64,000 nt of DNA, taken from assembly GCA_015680685.1 (NCBI GenBank), contig MNCI01007580.1:49599-113598 (forward strand), read 5' to 3'. This document shows positions 1 through 11,999 of this stretch, in pieces. The notes under the pieces were generated by a model. It saw only the letters and a list, made by a program, of their open reading frames with translations, was not told where the DNA came from and made no database searches. A program made the translations under genes and the position numbers. Positions within the stretch are counted from its first letter, which is position 1. Each line of letters begins with the position of its first letter. The DNA comes from Gnetum montanum (Eukaryota > Streptophyta > Gnetopsida > Gnetales > Gnetaceae).

Positions 1-97
1 GCCTCTTATTTATAGATATGGTGGCGGACCGCGATATCGCGGCGGACCGCGATATCGCGTACGCTATATCGCGGCACATGCAGGTCGCGTCTCATCA
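1..97 (-). repeat. U3 end of a gypsy LTR, cut by the window edge
   Basis: This is the right end of an LTR whose element runs out of the window to the left. Read on the minus strand it starts TGATGAG (the + strand ends ctcatca at 97), as the other gypsy LTRs here do. A TATA box (+ strand tatttatag near 7-16) lies about 80 bp from the tip. The space between is filled by palindromic units containing cgcgatatcgcg. It abuts reverse-transcriptase sequence directly, so it is either a later insertion into element Z or the edge of a deletion. Confidence 0.7.
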
Positions 98-99
98 AG

Positions 100-660
100 C
101 ACTTACTCCTATCGGTCCAAGGCTTGATCAAAACTTGTTCCATAGGTGGAGAAGTCATCCATAAAGGCTTCCACTCCGTTCCCTATTTGATGTTGGAATA
201 TGCTTAGAACTAGGCATTGAAACGTGGCAAGAGCATTACACAAGCCAAATGGCATTTGTCTATATGCAAACATTCCCTAAGGACCGATGAACTTTGTCTT
301 CGCTTGATCTTCTGGGGCTATCCGTATTTGGTTGTACCCACTATAGCCATCTAGAAAACTGTAATAGTGATGCCCTACTATAGTGTCTAAGACTTGGTCA
401 ACAAATGGCAACGAAAAGTGATCCTTAAATGTTGCCATGTTCAGTAGTCTAAAATCTATGCACATCCTCCATTTGCCTCCCTTTTTAAGCACGATCACTA
501 GAGGGCTAACCCATTTGCTATCAGCAATGGGATATATGAACCTAGCCTTAAGAAGCTGTTCTATTTCTTCTTTTACTACTTGCTTCAATTTTTGTTCAAT
601 CACCTCTACGATTGTTTTCGAGGTTTCATGGAGGGCTCAGTGTAAATCCTATGCTGGCAT
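100..660 (-). pseudogene. Reverse transcriptase fragment of element Z
   Basis: The open part (603-277) reads IYPIADSKWVSPL, KGGKWRMCIDFRLLN and FLDGYSGYNQI, the fingers/palm motifs of Ty3/gypsy RT. Further on a second frame gives MPFGLCNA and the catalytic FMDDFSTYG. There is a stop between the two parts, and the ORF ends near 115 beside an LTR. RNase H is absent. Identification as gypsy RT is firm; the Athila-like label rests on motif similarity recalled from the family. Confidence 0.85.
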
Positions 661-1129
661 ATCCTAGGATCTATTCCAATTAATTCGGGATATGACCAGG
701 CAAAGGCTTTTCACCACTTGTTTATTACTTCCAGTAGTCTTCCTTTTTGTTTGGAAGCAAGTCTTGCGTTAATGATTACCGGTTTTCCATTTTCAAGGGT
801 CATATATTCCAGACCAGTGGGTAATGGTTTTAATTCTAGGAGTTCTTATTTGAATTTTTCAGATTTTCCAACTTCCCACAGTTGATGTTTTCAAGGTTAA
901 GGCTTGGAAGTTGGTAGCGGACTTGCTCTAATGCATCTATGCTTTCAATGTAAGCACAAGTTATTCCCTCAGTTAGTTCCATGCACGTTAGTGAGTTACT
1001 CTCTTGATCAACTATCAGCCACTGGGTGTCTTCTTGTCATGTGGCTACTGCATATAGGTACTTTTGTATATTGATGTATTGTGCACACCAGTTGCATGTA
1101 GGCAATGCTAAACTTTGCACAACCCATGA

Positions 1130-1540
1130 TCTCTACACGCAATTGCACCCTGTATCACTATATGCGATGCATGGAACCTTCTTCTTCTCGATCTTTCCAA
1201 AAGTGTTCTCCTTAAATATTTCCAGGGAAAGATCCCGGATTCCTAGGCATGCATCTATAGTACTTAGCCATGCCCTTCCCATTATTATTGAGAAGTCCCC
1301 TTTACCGTTATTCACTTGTATCACTAGGAAATCAGCTGGGTACGACCAACCACACACAGTGGTGACGATGTCCTCCACCAATCCCAAGGGAACAGTGATG
1401 GACTGGTCAACCAACTCTAGGCGAATATTGCTCTTCCTTAATGGAGGCCAGTTTCAGGCTTTGTACATTTCTTGTGATATTAAGTTGACTCCAAAACCTG
1501 AGTCTAGAAGAGCTTTGCATGGCTCATTCCCAACGATTTG
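1130..1540 (-). pseudogene. Retroviral-type aspartic protease of element Z
   Basis: On the minus strand the region reads CKALLDSGFGVNLIS, the active-site loop of a retropepsin (DSG), then DFLVIQVNNGKGDFSIIMGRAWL, the flap-to-end portion. The catalytic aspartate is kept here, unlike in element C where it is asparagine. A stop lies between the loop and the larger open part (1414-1133). It sits between gag and RT, as expected for a gypsy gag-pol. Confidence 0.75.
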
Positions 1541-2239
1541 GAGATAGATTAGAGGGCTTCCAGGATCAGAGAATTTCCTGGGAAGGTGGCCAACCTTGAT
1601 CTAGTCAATTACGGCATGTGTTAACATAACCGTATGCGTTGAGCTTGGTGTTTGGTTCAAAGGGAGATCTGAAGCCTTGTTTGATGGGGAGGCGTTCAAA
1701 GGTTCAACCGCTTATGGTTGTAAGGGCTTGGTTAGACTGTTGGTTCTGAAGAAATGTCTTTTCTTCATACAGTTGTCAGAACCAATAATAGGTTGAGGAT
1801 TCATAGCACTTGCAGCATTGCGTTGCTGCGATTGAGTAGGGAGTTCCCCTTGCATTGCTGGAGTGGGTGGTAATGGAGCTATCAATGTGAGAGCTGCGGA
1901 TGGATTTGAAGGATGGTATGTTTGTGGGTTACCTTCCCTAGGAGAAGGAGTTCTATAACACTCATGAGCTTGGTAGTGATGTTGTGGTGTAACGTGACTA
2001 ACATAGTCACGTGGAGAGATTGGATGCTACACGTAGTAGCCATATGGGTCAGGTTGCCGATAGGGATATTGTTGTCTAGTGGTGGCATCCTCCATGACTG
2101 CGGGTATTGCCACTATTGATGTTGCTTAATAGGTTGTGGTGGAGTTCCACTTGGATAATATGTTGAAGGTTGGTGGAACTTCCTTGGGTTACCTTGGGGA
2201 TAAGGTAACCGTCAGGGTGCTTGTCGTTTATTTAGTCAT

Positions 2240-4260
2240 GAGTTGAGTGCATACACCCTAGACTTTTATAGATGTGAGATCACTGGGCAACATCCCTTAG
2301 GATGGTCATATTGGCATATCTTTCATCCACCATCATTTTCTGTGTCTAAATCCACAACCTCTTTTGTGATGGCCATTTTTCCCTTACCCTTGTTACGTGC
2401 ATTATCCACTTCTCTCTTTTTCTTTTTGTTGCGGTCACTACCTCGCTCCCTAAACTCCTCTACAATTTTGAGAACAGTTTCAAACCTACTATCTAGGGAG
2501 TCCCACATTTGGTCTACCTTTGCCGATACTTCTGTTGTTAACTTTTGGAGAGGAAAATTTTTCCTATTCACCATCTATTCGAGTGGCAACTCTTCTTCCT
2601 CCTCACAAAATCTCACTGCCCTTTTTTGGAGGGAAAGATCTCGGTTGTATTCTTCCGCACTTTCTCTCTTTTGTAGCTCACCTTCTTCTTTCGCTACTTG
2701 CTATAGAAATCTATGAATTTGATGAGACCTAAGCTCCGATAACCTTCCTAGGACATACGCCCCAAGGGTTCTTCTTGTTTCATGCCTAAGTCCATCCACG
2801 AGATGGCGTAGTTGATCTCGTTGCGAATAACCATGGCTAGGGCAACGATGTAACAGTGCGTAATAGCGGCCCATGGCAGCATCCAAGGTTTCATGATTTC
2901 CTTGCTTCCATCCTTGGATTTGCTTCTGTAGGTTAGACACTTAGGAGTACATTTGGTACTTATCATTGAATAGTTCTAACATTGTACTCCACCTCTGAAT
3001 GGATTCTGGTTCTAAGGACCAGTACCAGCTTTCAGCTTCTTTCACTAGTGTCCTTGGGAATTACTTCAATTTTTGCCATTCATTTTCTATGTTTTGTAAG
3101 GCACATGCATCATGGAATGCTTGTAAATGATTTTGAGGATCAATGTTGTATCCCCCTTCGAATCATGGGATGTTGTTCATGTCTAGCCTCTTGATCCTAG
3201 TATCCTTTTGGTGCCTTGTTGGAACTCTTACGACCTTCATTATATCTAGCATGCTTCTAGTTGTGAGTAGGGGTTCTTCATGATCATCTCATTCATAGCG
3301 TCTATGGTGTCTACATGGTTCCCTACTCTCCCTTCTTCTATGCCTTGATTCCTTAGAGTGCCCTTGTCCTCGTTCTCGATTTTCTCGTCGATGTTTTTCA
3401 CTTTGTTTTCACTTATCCTTACGATTGGTTTCCCTATGACTACGTCTGGACACTGAAGGAGAGGGTGAAGGTGACGATGAAGGTGAAGAGGAAGGAGAAC
3501 CATCACCATGACAATGTTTTCTACCTTCTCTTCGATGGTCTTGGCCTCGATCATGATCACGATCAAAACGTTCACCCTTATCGTGTGTTTGTGTTCCTTT
3601 GTTGAACACCTTGTGTTCATGGGTATTAGAACCAGGGTTGTGAACAGTAGAATGAAGGTTTTGATATACTACCTCTTGACCAATGTCAGGAGGAGGAACA
3701 TCATTTTGTGGGAAACCTATCTTCGGTGGTCTTGGCCTCGATCATGATCACGATCAAAACGTTCACCCTTATTGTGTGTTTGTGTTCCTTTGTTGAACAC
3801 CTCGTGTTCATGGGTATTAGAACCATGGTTGTGAATAGTAGAGTGAAGGTTTTGATATACTACCTCTTGACCAATGTCAGGAGGAGGAACATCATTTTGT
3901 GGGGAACCTATTAAGGCAAGTTCACCATCCTCAATTTCGCTCAAAATGTGCAGAGCATTGTGGGGCCATTTACACTTCAAGGATGTACGGTATCTCTCCT
4001 GTCGCAAGTCCCTTTGATGTTGTGCTTCTATGGGATGATAGTCTCTTATGTCATGATCGCATGCAATGTATTCTGCATATAAAAGTGGCATGCCTATTCA
4101 TGTGAGAGCCTGAAGGAGCATGTTGGGGACTGATCGATCTAGAGGCAACACTATGTTACCCTCCAAGTCTCTCCAACGCAGTTGTTCATCTTGCTAGAGA
4201 ATAAAGGTGAAATTAGGTACATACTCATTAGGATGAGTATATACCACACGAAATTGTTGA
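2240..4260 (-). pseudogene. gag of element Z
   Basis: The clearest part (2940-2701) carries QIQGWKQGNHETLDAAMGRY followed by LLHRCPSHGYS and DGLRHETRRTLGAY, a pattern of Athila-type gag capsid regions. The N-terminal end near 4260-4150 matches the gag start of element C (DEQLRWRD-like stretch). Near 2270-2320 it encodes the YxHPKGCCP-like Cys/His stretch seen in all copies. Frames are broken by stops and by a 191-bp tandem duplication. Confidence 0.7.
3530..3911. repeat. 191-bp tandem duplication inside gag of Z
   Basis: Two adjacent copies (3530-3720 and 3721-3911) each begin cttcg(a/g)tggtcttgg and end cctat, with few differences by eye. The unit is not a multiple of three, so it shifts the gag frame. 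It is not seen at the matching place in elements A or C. Confidence 0.8.
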
Positions 4261-4311
4261 GGAACTAGTAGACCTTGGTTACGTGTATTCTAACTATGTG
4301 GAACCAAGGGC

Positions 4312-4410
4312 GCTTCCTCTTATTTATAGAAGATGAGGTAGGACGCGATATCGCGTATGCAATATCACATGGCGGATGCGATATCGTGTATGCGATATCG
4401 TGGCTCATCA
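4312..4410 (-). repeat. Isolated U3 tip of a gypsy LTR
   Basis: About 100 bp with the rc TATA box (tatttatag, 4321-4329), several gcgatatcg palindromes and the terminus ggctcatca. It is of the same subfamily as the LTR at 1-97. To its left lies gag of Z, to its right the integrase of a plus-strand element. The rest of the LTR has been deleted. Confidence 0.7.
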
Positions 4411-6640
4411 CTTGTGAACACTGTTAACAGGATGATAAGATGACCATGAAAATGGGGGGGCCTCAACAATGGATCCAACCATTGTAACCCTTTGAAATAT
4501 GGGGCATAGAATTCATGGGTCCCATCATACCCATGTCTAATGGAAAGGCATACATTATTATCAGTATTGACTACTGTACTAAATGGGTTGAAGCAGTAGT
4601 TGTCATTGAATGTACATCATCCACTGCTGTTCATTTTTTTCAACAACACATTACAAATAAGTTTTGGATAGCATGTAAATGGATTTTTGACAATGGAACC
4701 CATTTCACAGGCATCACTTTTCGCAAGCTCATGCAACGCTTGGGGGTTGAACATAAATTAGCAACACCCGATCATCCCCAAGCCAATGGTCAAGTAGAGG
4801 TTACTAACAGGAAGATTACAAAGATCTTAATGAGAACTATTAGCAAATATAGGAGAAACTAAAGCACAAAATTCAATTATGCCCTTTGGGCCTACCACTG
4901 AACATGGAAACTCCCTATAGGCTACTTGCCCTATGAGTTGGTGTATGATAAACAACCAACACTTCCTATTCAATCTAAGCTTTGTACACTTTCAATAGCT
5001 TGTGACTTAGATCTTGACCTGATTCTAGCACAAAGACCAATTGATAAACCTTAACATGCTAGATGAAAATTGATTAGTGGTCCTATCCTTGAATGAAGTG
5101 CACAAGGCATTCAACAAATAACACCATGACCTTAGGATAAGAAAAGTAAAATTTCAACCTCAAGATAAGGTCCTCTACTAGAATCCCACACATGTTCCTC
5201 AACAAACAAAATTTTAAACATTGTGGGAGGGGCCTTATATAATTAATGAAACCTTCCCTTCTAGGGCCATGTTAATCTATAAACCTAAAAGCCCAAACAA
5301 AAGGCAACTGGTCAATACACAACAAGTCAAACCTTTCCATGAGCCCAACAAAGCTAGTGAAAGCAACACCTCATCTAAAGGACAACCTAGCTCAATCATT
5401 CGAATCTCCTCCTTCCAACTCAGTTGTGTAGAAGATGGCCATCCACACTAACCATTTATGTGGCCCCTTAGTTTTTTTATTTTTTGTTTTACACATTTTT
5501 ATTTTATACTTTGTTTATTTTACACCTTTTTGTTTTATAACTTTTTCCTATTTTACACCATTTTTTTGTTTTACACCATCATTGGTACATTTGATTTTTC
5601 TTGAATATTTTAGAATTTCTTGTATAATTTTCTTTGTTTTGGATGCGATTTTCTAAATTTTTTCTAATAAAGTGCTTTGTGCCAACAAGACACAATGGTG
5701 CTATAGTTGTTATTAATGGTGGTTTGTACTTATTATTTTTTATTGCTAATATCTAATTTCTATTTTTAAATTTTGGTACTAATACTTAAGACATGATTTG
5801 TTTATCATAGAACTAGTGATGAGTCCACGACATCCACCCATCCACAAACTCTATGGTTTTCCTTATTTTGAAAGTATGAGGTCCATTAAGTAAAAGTTTA
5901 ACAAACTTTTGACCTTAGTAGTTTATGGACTTGGAAAGGATTCAAAGGTTTGAATAGGGTGTGACTTTAAGGTGACTCAATACTCTATGTACCCTTCTAC
6001 TAACTTAGATGCATGAGTGTTTTTAAGGATTTCTTACCATTCCATGTTGACCAATCATAGGAAATTGAATAAGTCTTTGCATTGTGTGGTTCCCATCCAA
6101 AAAAAATGATGATGATGGGAGTTCAAAGCACACCCCTTAGATAGAATAATGGGCTACAAGCACTGGTTATAGGACTAGAAAGACATGTTACCCATGCCTG
6201 AAGGTCTCCTCTAACTAAGGCCCTTTATCACTTCTTGCTTTATTTTCTTCTCTATAAGGGATGGTGATTGATTTGTGGGAGCACACTTGTATCTCAAGGA
6301 GGTGAACTAGTCTTAGAGTGGCAATGCAAAGTCATTGAACATGATTGGTTTTGGTCTAGACTAAGGATGGATTTTATTAGGTCATTTAACCACAAAATTC
6401 ATGAGGGACTTCATGTGACCTTAATTGGGAACCCCATTACACTTTCTCTCTCATCCATCTATGCTCTCCATGACTCACCTCACTCAAATGATCATTCAAA
6501 TGTGACTCGTGAAGTGATTATGATAGTCCAACAATTAGACTTATACACTTTGAAAGAATATGGCTTGGGTCCCATAAGAGTGATAAGTGTTGATTTCATT
6601 TTGATACATGTCCCATCCTAACTATTACTTAGAATCCTAT
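4411..6640 (+). mobile_element. 3' half of plus-strand gypsy element B
   Basis: Starts abruptly inside the integrase zinc-binding region (C-E-H-C, normally CERCQQD) next to the LTR tip at 4410, so B was split by another element. It holds the integrase core and C-terminus, then a non-coding region. Parts of this (5450-5650 and 6250-6500) match, in reverse, the 3' region of element C at 37600-38560. The right border is unclear because similarity to C fades after about 6500. Confidence 0.7.
4413..5451 (+). pseudogene. Integrase of element B
   Basis: The core is open from 4515 to 4862. Catalytic residues are visible as D19 in SIDYCTKW, D59 in FDNGTHF and E95 in ANGQVEV, giving the D-x35-E spacing of retroviral-type integrases. 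After a stop at 4861 the C-terminal part continues in pieces and is open again at 5221-5451 (MWEGPYIINETF, a typical end-of-integrase segment). The core looks chemically complete, but the ORF around it is broken. Confidence 0.85.
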
Positions 6641-7193
6641 AAATATTTCCTTAACCACTTATATTCTTTACATTATTTATGTGGCTTTTTTTCCATCACA
6701 TCTCTCTTATATGCTCTCCTCTTCATTCCAAGCATTCTCCTAAGTAAGGTATTATATATTTTCATGAAGTTTATAATCTTCTCTATGTATTCATTTATTG
6801 TTTCTTATTATGGGATTCTTTAATTATTAAAGCTCTTATGCAAAATATTATCATTATTATAGCTCTTTTTGAAATCCTCAAAGATCATTATTAAAATTTT
6901 AAAGTGGAAGTCTATAGAACCATGGTGGTAGAAGATTACAAAGAAGAATGTTAACTATATTTGTGAAATTAATGATTCCATCTTGAATCTTAATGAAATA
7001 TTTTTATCTTTATTAACATATGATACATTGATTCTTTGCAACTTTGACAACTTCTAGAGGTTTCTTGGTTGCTTGCTTTACAATATGAGCTCTAATGACT
7101 TGGGTATTATTTCTTTTCTCTATTTGTTTTATTTATATTTTGTTTCTTTATAAGTTTATGTAGAAACATATGCCTTCTAGATTTATTATCACT
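5452..7193. other. Non-coding 3' region of B and AT-rich flank
   Basis: The T-rich stretch 5460-5660 with repeated ttttacacc is the reverse of the 38390-38540 part of element C. 6268-6621 is open but matches a non-coding block of C, so the ORF is taken as chance. 6640-7193 has no recognisable gene. Element A is inserted at 7194. Confidence 0.5.
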
Positions 7194-8088
7194 TGATGAG
7201 TGGTTAAGGTATCCTACACTCAACCATACGAATCATGAAGTGTTCACAAGTGATCTAGTTGAATTCCGTAGACTCTATAGTTTTCTGGTGCACTAGTTCT
7301 CTAGGAAGTAAATTGGACGTTGAGGATGTTCATTATCTTTCCAACTACACTTGTGAAGCTCAGTGGTATGGTTTAAGTGTAATTAAGGTACATGATTTTT
7401 ATTATTTTATATTTTATGTTTTGGGTGATTGAAATAAATAATATAGAGAATAAAGTAATTTAATGTCTACTTTAATGTAACTAGCTAACTATTGTTCAAC
7501 TAGTCCTAAGATAAGTATTAGGTCCCACTTGCCGTACACATCTTGAACATATATAATGTTGCTGGGTTACCAAGCATTAAGTGTTGCTGGGATTACCAAA
7601 TGTCATGCACATGCTGGAAGCGATTGTACTTGTGTGTTTACTTAATTGATATTTAGCTTATCTTGCTTAATTACTTAATTAGATTAATTGCTGAAGAACA
7701 TTGAATAAATAACTAAAAACATTAAATGCATGAATAAAACATTAAGCTATCCAGAATGCTATGAGGTTTATCAAGAAGCTTATCTTTATTGCCGCACACA
7801 CTATCATGCTCAGGTACAAAAATGCTCGAATAAAGATCTATACACTCAATGACTTCTACTGTGGGCACTTAGGAAAATATTCTAACTTTTTAATCTAAAA
7901 ACTGCAAGAGCTTTGCTACAACTATCACCAAGATTCCCTTAAGAATAGCAGGTTGGCACATATTTATAAGCAAGAATAGGCCCTGTGTCGACAAGGCCAC
8001 ATCAATACATCAAACAATGCATCGATGTAGCCCAATCTACATCGACCTAGCCCAATCGACATTAATGCAACCAATCCATGACTCATCA
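7194..8088 (-). repeat. 3' LTR of element A
   Basis: 895 bp from tgatgag to ctcatca. The promoter side lies at the right end: rc TATA box (atatttata near 7970) about 115 bp from the tip, with a gtcgac/atcgat-rich repeat block between (7985-8075). It pairs with the interrupted LTR 17054-18931. Confidence 0.85.
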
Positions 8089-8113
8089 TACCCCCATCAC
8101 TAAATGAAAACTC
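8089..8113 (-). promoter_or_regulatory. Polypurine tract of element A
   Basis: On the minus strand a block containing gtgatgggggta ends exactly at the U3 start. The same gagttttcattta...ggggta block lies beside the LTRs at 36646, 45589, 58318 and 63558, so it is a conserved plus-strand priming site. Confidence 0.7.
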
Positions 8114-8339
8114 ATCCTCAAGTTCTTTACAAAATTAGTAAGGTATGGGATTATTGACTAGTACATGACACAACAAAACTATCATGACAAAACTAAGTGC
8201 CTGGGGTGTATGGATCAACAAAATTAAAAATTTATGGTGTTCACAACACAAAATTGAACACCAAACAAAAAAAAACTAAACAACACATCCTTTGATGACA
8301 TGAAGACAATTGAAAAGATCACATGGTCCTAGGTGATGG

Positions 8340-10516
8340 AGGCTCCTAAGGCTTCAATGGACCTTCTTTAGCTTCAGGCACATGCAGTAGTTGAGGCTAT
8401 TATGGTTGTCTTGCTGCTACTGCAACTTCTAGTGGAAGATGACAAGCATCTAGTAATGCTTTCATTTTCATCTCCTTACTCCTAGGATTATGCACAGTCC
8501 ATGCAGCTTTGCCAATGTGGGCTGAAATGGGCACGTCACAAGGATAAGGTATTGATAGGAATAGCTCATTAACATTGATGAACCAAGCAACAAATTATTT
8601 GCACTTAACATCAAATGCATTGATTGCATTTTTTAGCTCTTGGTAATCATTCATTCTTCTAGCTAGGTTCTCGATAGTTGATCATTGATCAATGAATCTT
8701 ACCTTGAAAACTTTGAGTTCAATGTTTTCCATCACAAGCTTTTCCTTAGTGTCCTTATGATGCTTGAACTCAACCTTGTACAGCAACTACAAGCTAACCA
8801 CCTACTTTTCAAGTTTTGACCATAGCCGTCTGGTAGTCAACATTGCTAGATTTGGGTATCAGAGATTAGCTAGCTCCATATAATCTGTCATATTTTTGAT
8901 TTGCAACTCCTTCATGCAGATTTCTGCTATGTTTTAGGCATCTATCCCTTCAATGACAGGTTTCCACACCTCTCTTCCTTACTGGAGGGCCTCATTTACT
9001 TTTGCCTTAGCCACTTGGATGTGTTTCTTATTCACCTCCTTCTACAGGCCAAGCTAGTCTCTATAGTGATTCTTGACTCTCTCAAATTTGAGAGCCTCAT
9101 TTTTCTATGTGGTAATTTCAATGGTAGATTTCTAGCGTAAGGCATAAACTTCCTCCATAGAGAGATTGCGATTATTTACTACTAATTTCCTCAATTCTGT
9201 ATTTGTTGTGGCTAGCTGCTCCTACTATTGATGGATGAAAGCATCAACATCTTGTAGGAAATGGTTTTCTACGATCAATGTTTCATTTTCTTGGCACATC
9301 TGAACCAAGTCCTTTGGAATTGAATAGGTATTTACTTTAACTACAAACTGGTTAAAGATGGTCATCACCATTCCCTCATCAATTTGTTTTAATCACTCCT
9401 GAAGCTATTGAAAAGCTTTATCTCTTGTTATTGCAGGGTGGAGGAGTGTGGGACCAGCAAAACAAGCATGCCATTCAGCAACCTCTATGACCAAGCATTG
9501 GTTTTGTACTTGATCCATTTCAGGTTATCCTTCTAAGATGATACATTTGCCCGTTGCTCCAAGTAGCTTTAAATGGGTTGTAGTAATGTTATCTGAAAAA
9601 TTAAAGATGTTTGGAATCGATTGCCCAGTCCCCACTAGTCGGTCCAACAACTCTTCATACTAGGATGCACTTAATTTTTTGCTAAAATTTCCTACAAACA
9701 TCTACACATATCTAAGTGCATAAACATCTAGTATAGACACTTCAGGTGTGTTAAATGACTCAATGATTCTATCAACAATCACATTTATAATTGTCTCTTA
9801 CCCTTGGTGCTACATCACTAATATAGTTGCTTCCTCACCCTCCTCTAAGAACACTGAAATGGAGAGATTTATGGGAATAAATGGTGTTGACAGAGAGACA
9901 CCACCACCTCTTGAGCATTGGGATTCAACCTCGCAAGCAACTTTGTTCATTGGGATAAAATTATTGGTCCACCTCCCTCCATTTGACTAATTGTTTAAGC
10001 CACTTCATTAAGGTGACTCATCGTAAGTCGATACACATATGGATTCCTAACAATCATTCCTACTTGTTACTCCCACTGTTGCAAGAGGTACTCTTGAATT
10101 TTATGCAAGTGCTCAATGGTAGCGTGGGCTTCTAGTGTTATTTCTTAAGTAGGTGGTGGAGGTGGTGATTGCTGCTCCTCTTCTTTAAACACAGTAGCCA
10201 TCTTATCCTTCATCATTTCGAACCAAGAGGCAATGGGAGTATGCTTGAATATGTCATTGGTGTAGTGGACTATCCTTGCCCTTTTGCAACATTTTCTGAT
10301 AAGGCATGGAAGGGGCAAGGTTTTCCTTCCACATTCATTCTCTTTAAAATGCTTGTTTATCTCTAGATAGATTAATTGTGGAAGGTTTGTCAGAAATTTT
10401 TTGCTTAGAGCTTCACATGCATGAGCGTGGAAGGTAATCACCTTACTAGGCCTCACTACTAGATTGAGGTGATAGGCTACTATCTCTAAGTATATGTGCT
10501 CTGCCAATGTGAGCAT
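8340..10516 (-). pseudogene. Accessory ORF downstream of integrase in element A
   Basis: One minus-strand frame is readable for roughly 700 codons with scattered stops. Its first part is open (10516-10145). It contains GRKTLPLPCLIRKCCKRARI, which looks like domains annotated as putative plant transposon protein (from memory), and ends in EEEQQSPPPPP. Later parts are rich in E, K, Q and L (for example MCQENETLIVENHFLQDV at about 9300-9247), which suggests coiled coil. Its place, after integrase and before the polypurine tract, is where env-like ORFs sit in Athila elements. I see no signal peptide or membrane segment, so I do not call it env. Elements B and C lack it. Confidence 0.55.
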
Positions 10517-10608
10517 GCCAAAATCCTTACAGTCAACCTTGTAACATTGTTGGGTTCACTCCTTTTTCACCTCTAGATCAGCTTACATAGAAATTTCTAC
10601 TAATTGTG

Positions 10609-11217
10609 TCCCAAAGTGCCCTTTCCTCCAAATAGGCAGCCTTAATCAAATCTACTACAAAGATCTATCACTGGGCCTCCTTAGTAGGGGGTTCTTGTTC
10701 TGTGTCCGCCTCAACCTTGACCCCATCCTTCACGGGGTTTTGCGCATAGGGCTAATGTTGTTCATAAACAACAATGATAGGGTGATCTGGTTGTGGTGTT
10801 AGAGGTTGCACCACCTGCCACAGAGCAAGAATGAGACTTGAATCATGGCCCCGTTGCTAACGTTGTAGGGAAGCAAGGAAAAATTTGGGGAGTTTCACAT
10901 TACTTCCCTGCCACAAACACTTTAGGAAGGCAAAGTGCTCTCCTTGGAGCTTCCAAATGTTACTTGACTAGATGAAGAAGCTTTTTTTTTATTACTTTTC
11001 ATTATTATATTCTTACAAGTATGTTGAATATGTAAAATATATCTATTTTTATTTTAAAAATAGAAATATTTCCACTGCATTTCAACCTATCCCTTGAAAG
11101 TACCCCACATTCCCAAACTTGTTTAGAAACGTATTCCTCATTCTTGTGTTCCCACACTTGAGGAGGCATAGCTTTAACCAGCATACAATCCTTGCTACAA
11201 AAAACTAAATCATCACA
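10609..11217 (-). repeat. Captured 609-bp segment, copy 1
   Basis: Nearly identical to 34952-35560: about a dozen differences by eye, mostly C/T or G/A. Similarity stops sharply on both sides, at cccaaagtg and at aaatcatcac. On the minus strand it encodes EHFAFLKCLW, KLPKFFLASLQR and KAAYLEERALWE, matching fragment D and the 56.1-kb ORF. It lies between integrase and the accessory ORF of element A. Confidence 0.85.
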
Positions 11218-11990
11218 TGCTGTTGAAAGTATACAGAGCTTGGATTGGACTAGAAGTGCTAGAAGATTTCTATATACCACCTCATAGGGAGAGTAGCCTA
11301 TAGGAAGTTTCCACGTTGAGCGGTAGGCCCAAAGGATGTCATTGAGTTTTGTGCTCTAGTCTCTCCTATATTTACTTATAATTCTTGTTAGGATCTTTAT
11401 GATCCCCGTATTGTTGACTTCTACTTGACCATTGGCTTAGGGATGATAGGGTGTTGTTAATTTATGTTCAACCCCTAAGTGTTGCATCAGCTTCCGAAAG
11501 GTGGCACCTATTAAATAGGTTCCACTATTAGAATTTAGTGCACATGGCATACCAAACTTATTTCTAAAGTGTTGTTGTACAAATTGAGTAGTAGTTGATG
11601 ATGTACAATCGATGATGGTTGCTACTTCTATCCATTTGGTACAGTACTCGACTACCACGATGATGTATTCCTTTCCATTGTACATGGGTGTGATGGGACC
11701 CATGAAGTCTATGTCCCATATGTCAAAGGGCTCTAGTGGTTAAATCCACTATTGAAGATCCTCCATTCAAGCAGTCATCCCACCATCTTGTTGATAGTGT
11801 TCATAGGATCGAACAAACTGGTGGGCATCCCTGATTGATGGTAGGCTAGTAGTATCCTACCATCAGGATTTTTATGGCCACGCATCTCCCTACATAGTGA
11901 CCTCTGCAAGGACATTTATGAGCATCCTGAAGAATGCACAATTGGTCGACATCAAGGACACACCAACGAACCAGGCCATTGACACATACC
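11218..11990 (-). pseudogene. Integrase of element A
   Basis: Open part 11703-11437 begins MGPITPMYNGKEYIIVV. It aligns with the B and C integrases but has E in place of the first catalytic D and SNSG in place of DNG. The zinc-binding end (CxxC then DGGMT) lies near 11750-11810. The C-terminal part stops where the captured segment begins. Confidence 0.75.
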
Positions 11991-11999
11991 TTGTAAAGG

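Larger units (their letters stand above)
98..4410 (-). mobile_element. Decayed Athila-like Ty3/gypsy element Z
   Basis: Minus-strand order, reading from high to low coordinate, is gag, protease, reverse transcriptase. RNase H and integrase are missing because the RT stops at the LTR end at 97. The right end keeps only about 100 bp of LTR (U3 tip), fused straight onto the 5' part of gag; the rest of the LTR, the primer site and the leader are lost. All frames carry stops and shifts, so this is a dead copy. The RT resembles Athila-type RT (SDSKWVSP-like and FLDGYSGYNQI motifs). Confidence 0.8.

Noticed and set aside
1026-1547. 173-residue plus-strand ORF
   Set aside because: It is the complement of the protease/gag-pol region of element Z; the minus strand has recognisable protease motifs.
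6268-6621. 117-residue plus-strand ORF
   Set aside because: Matches in reverse the non-coding 3' region of array C, where the frame is not kept.
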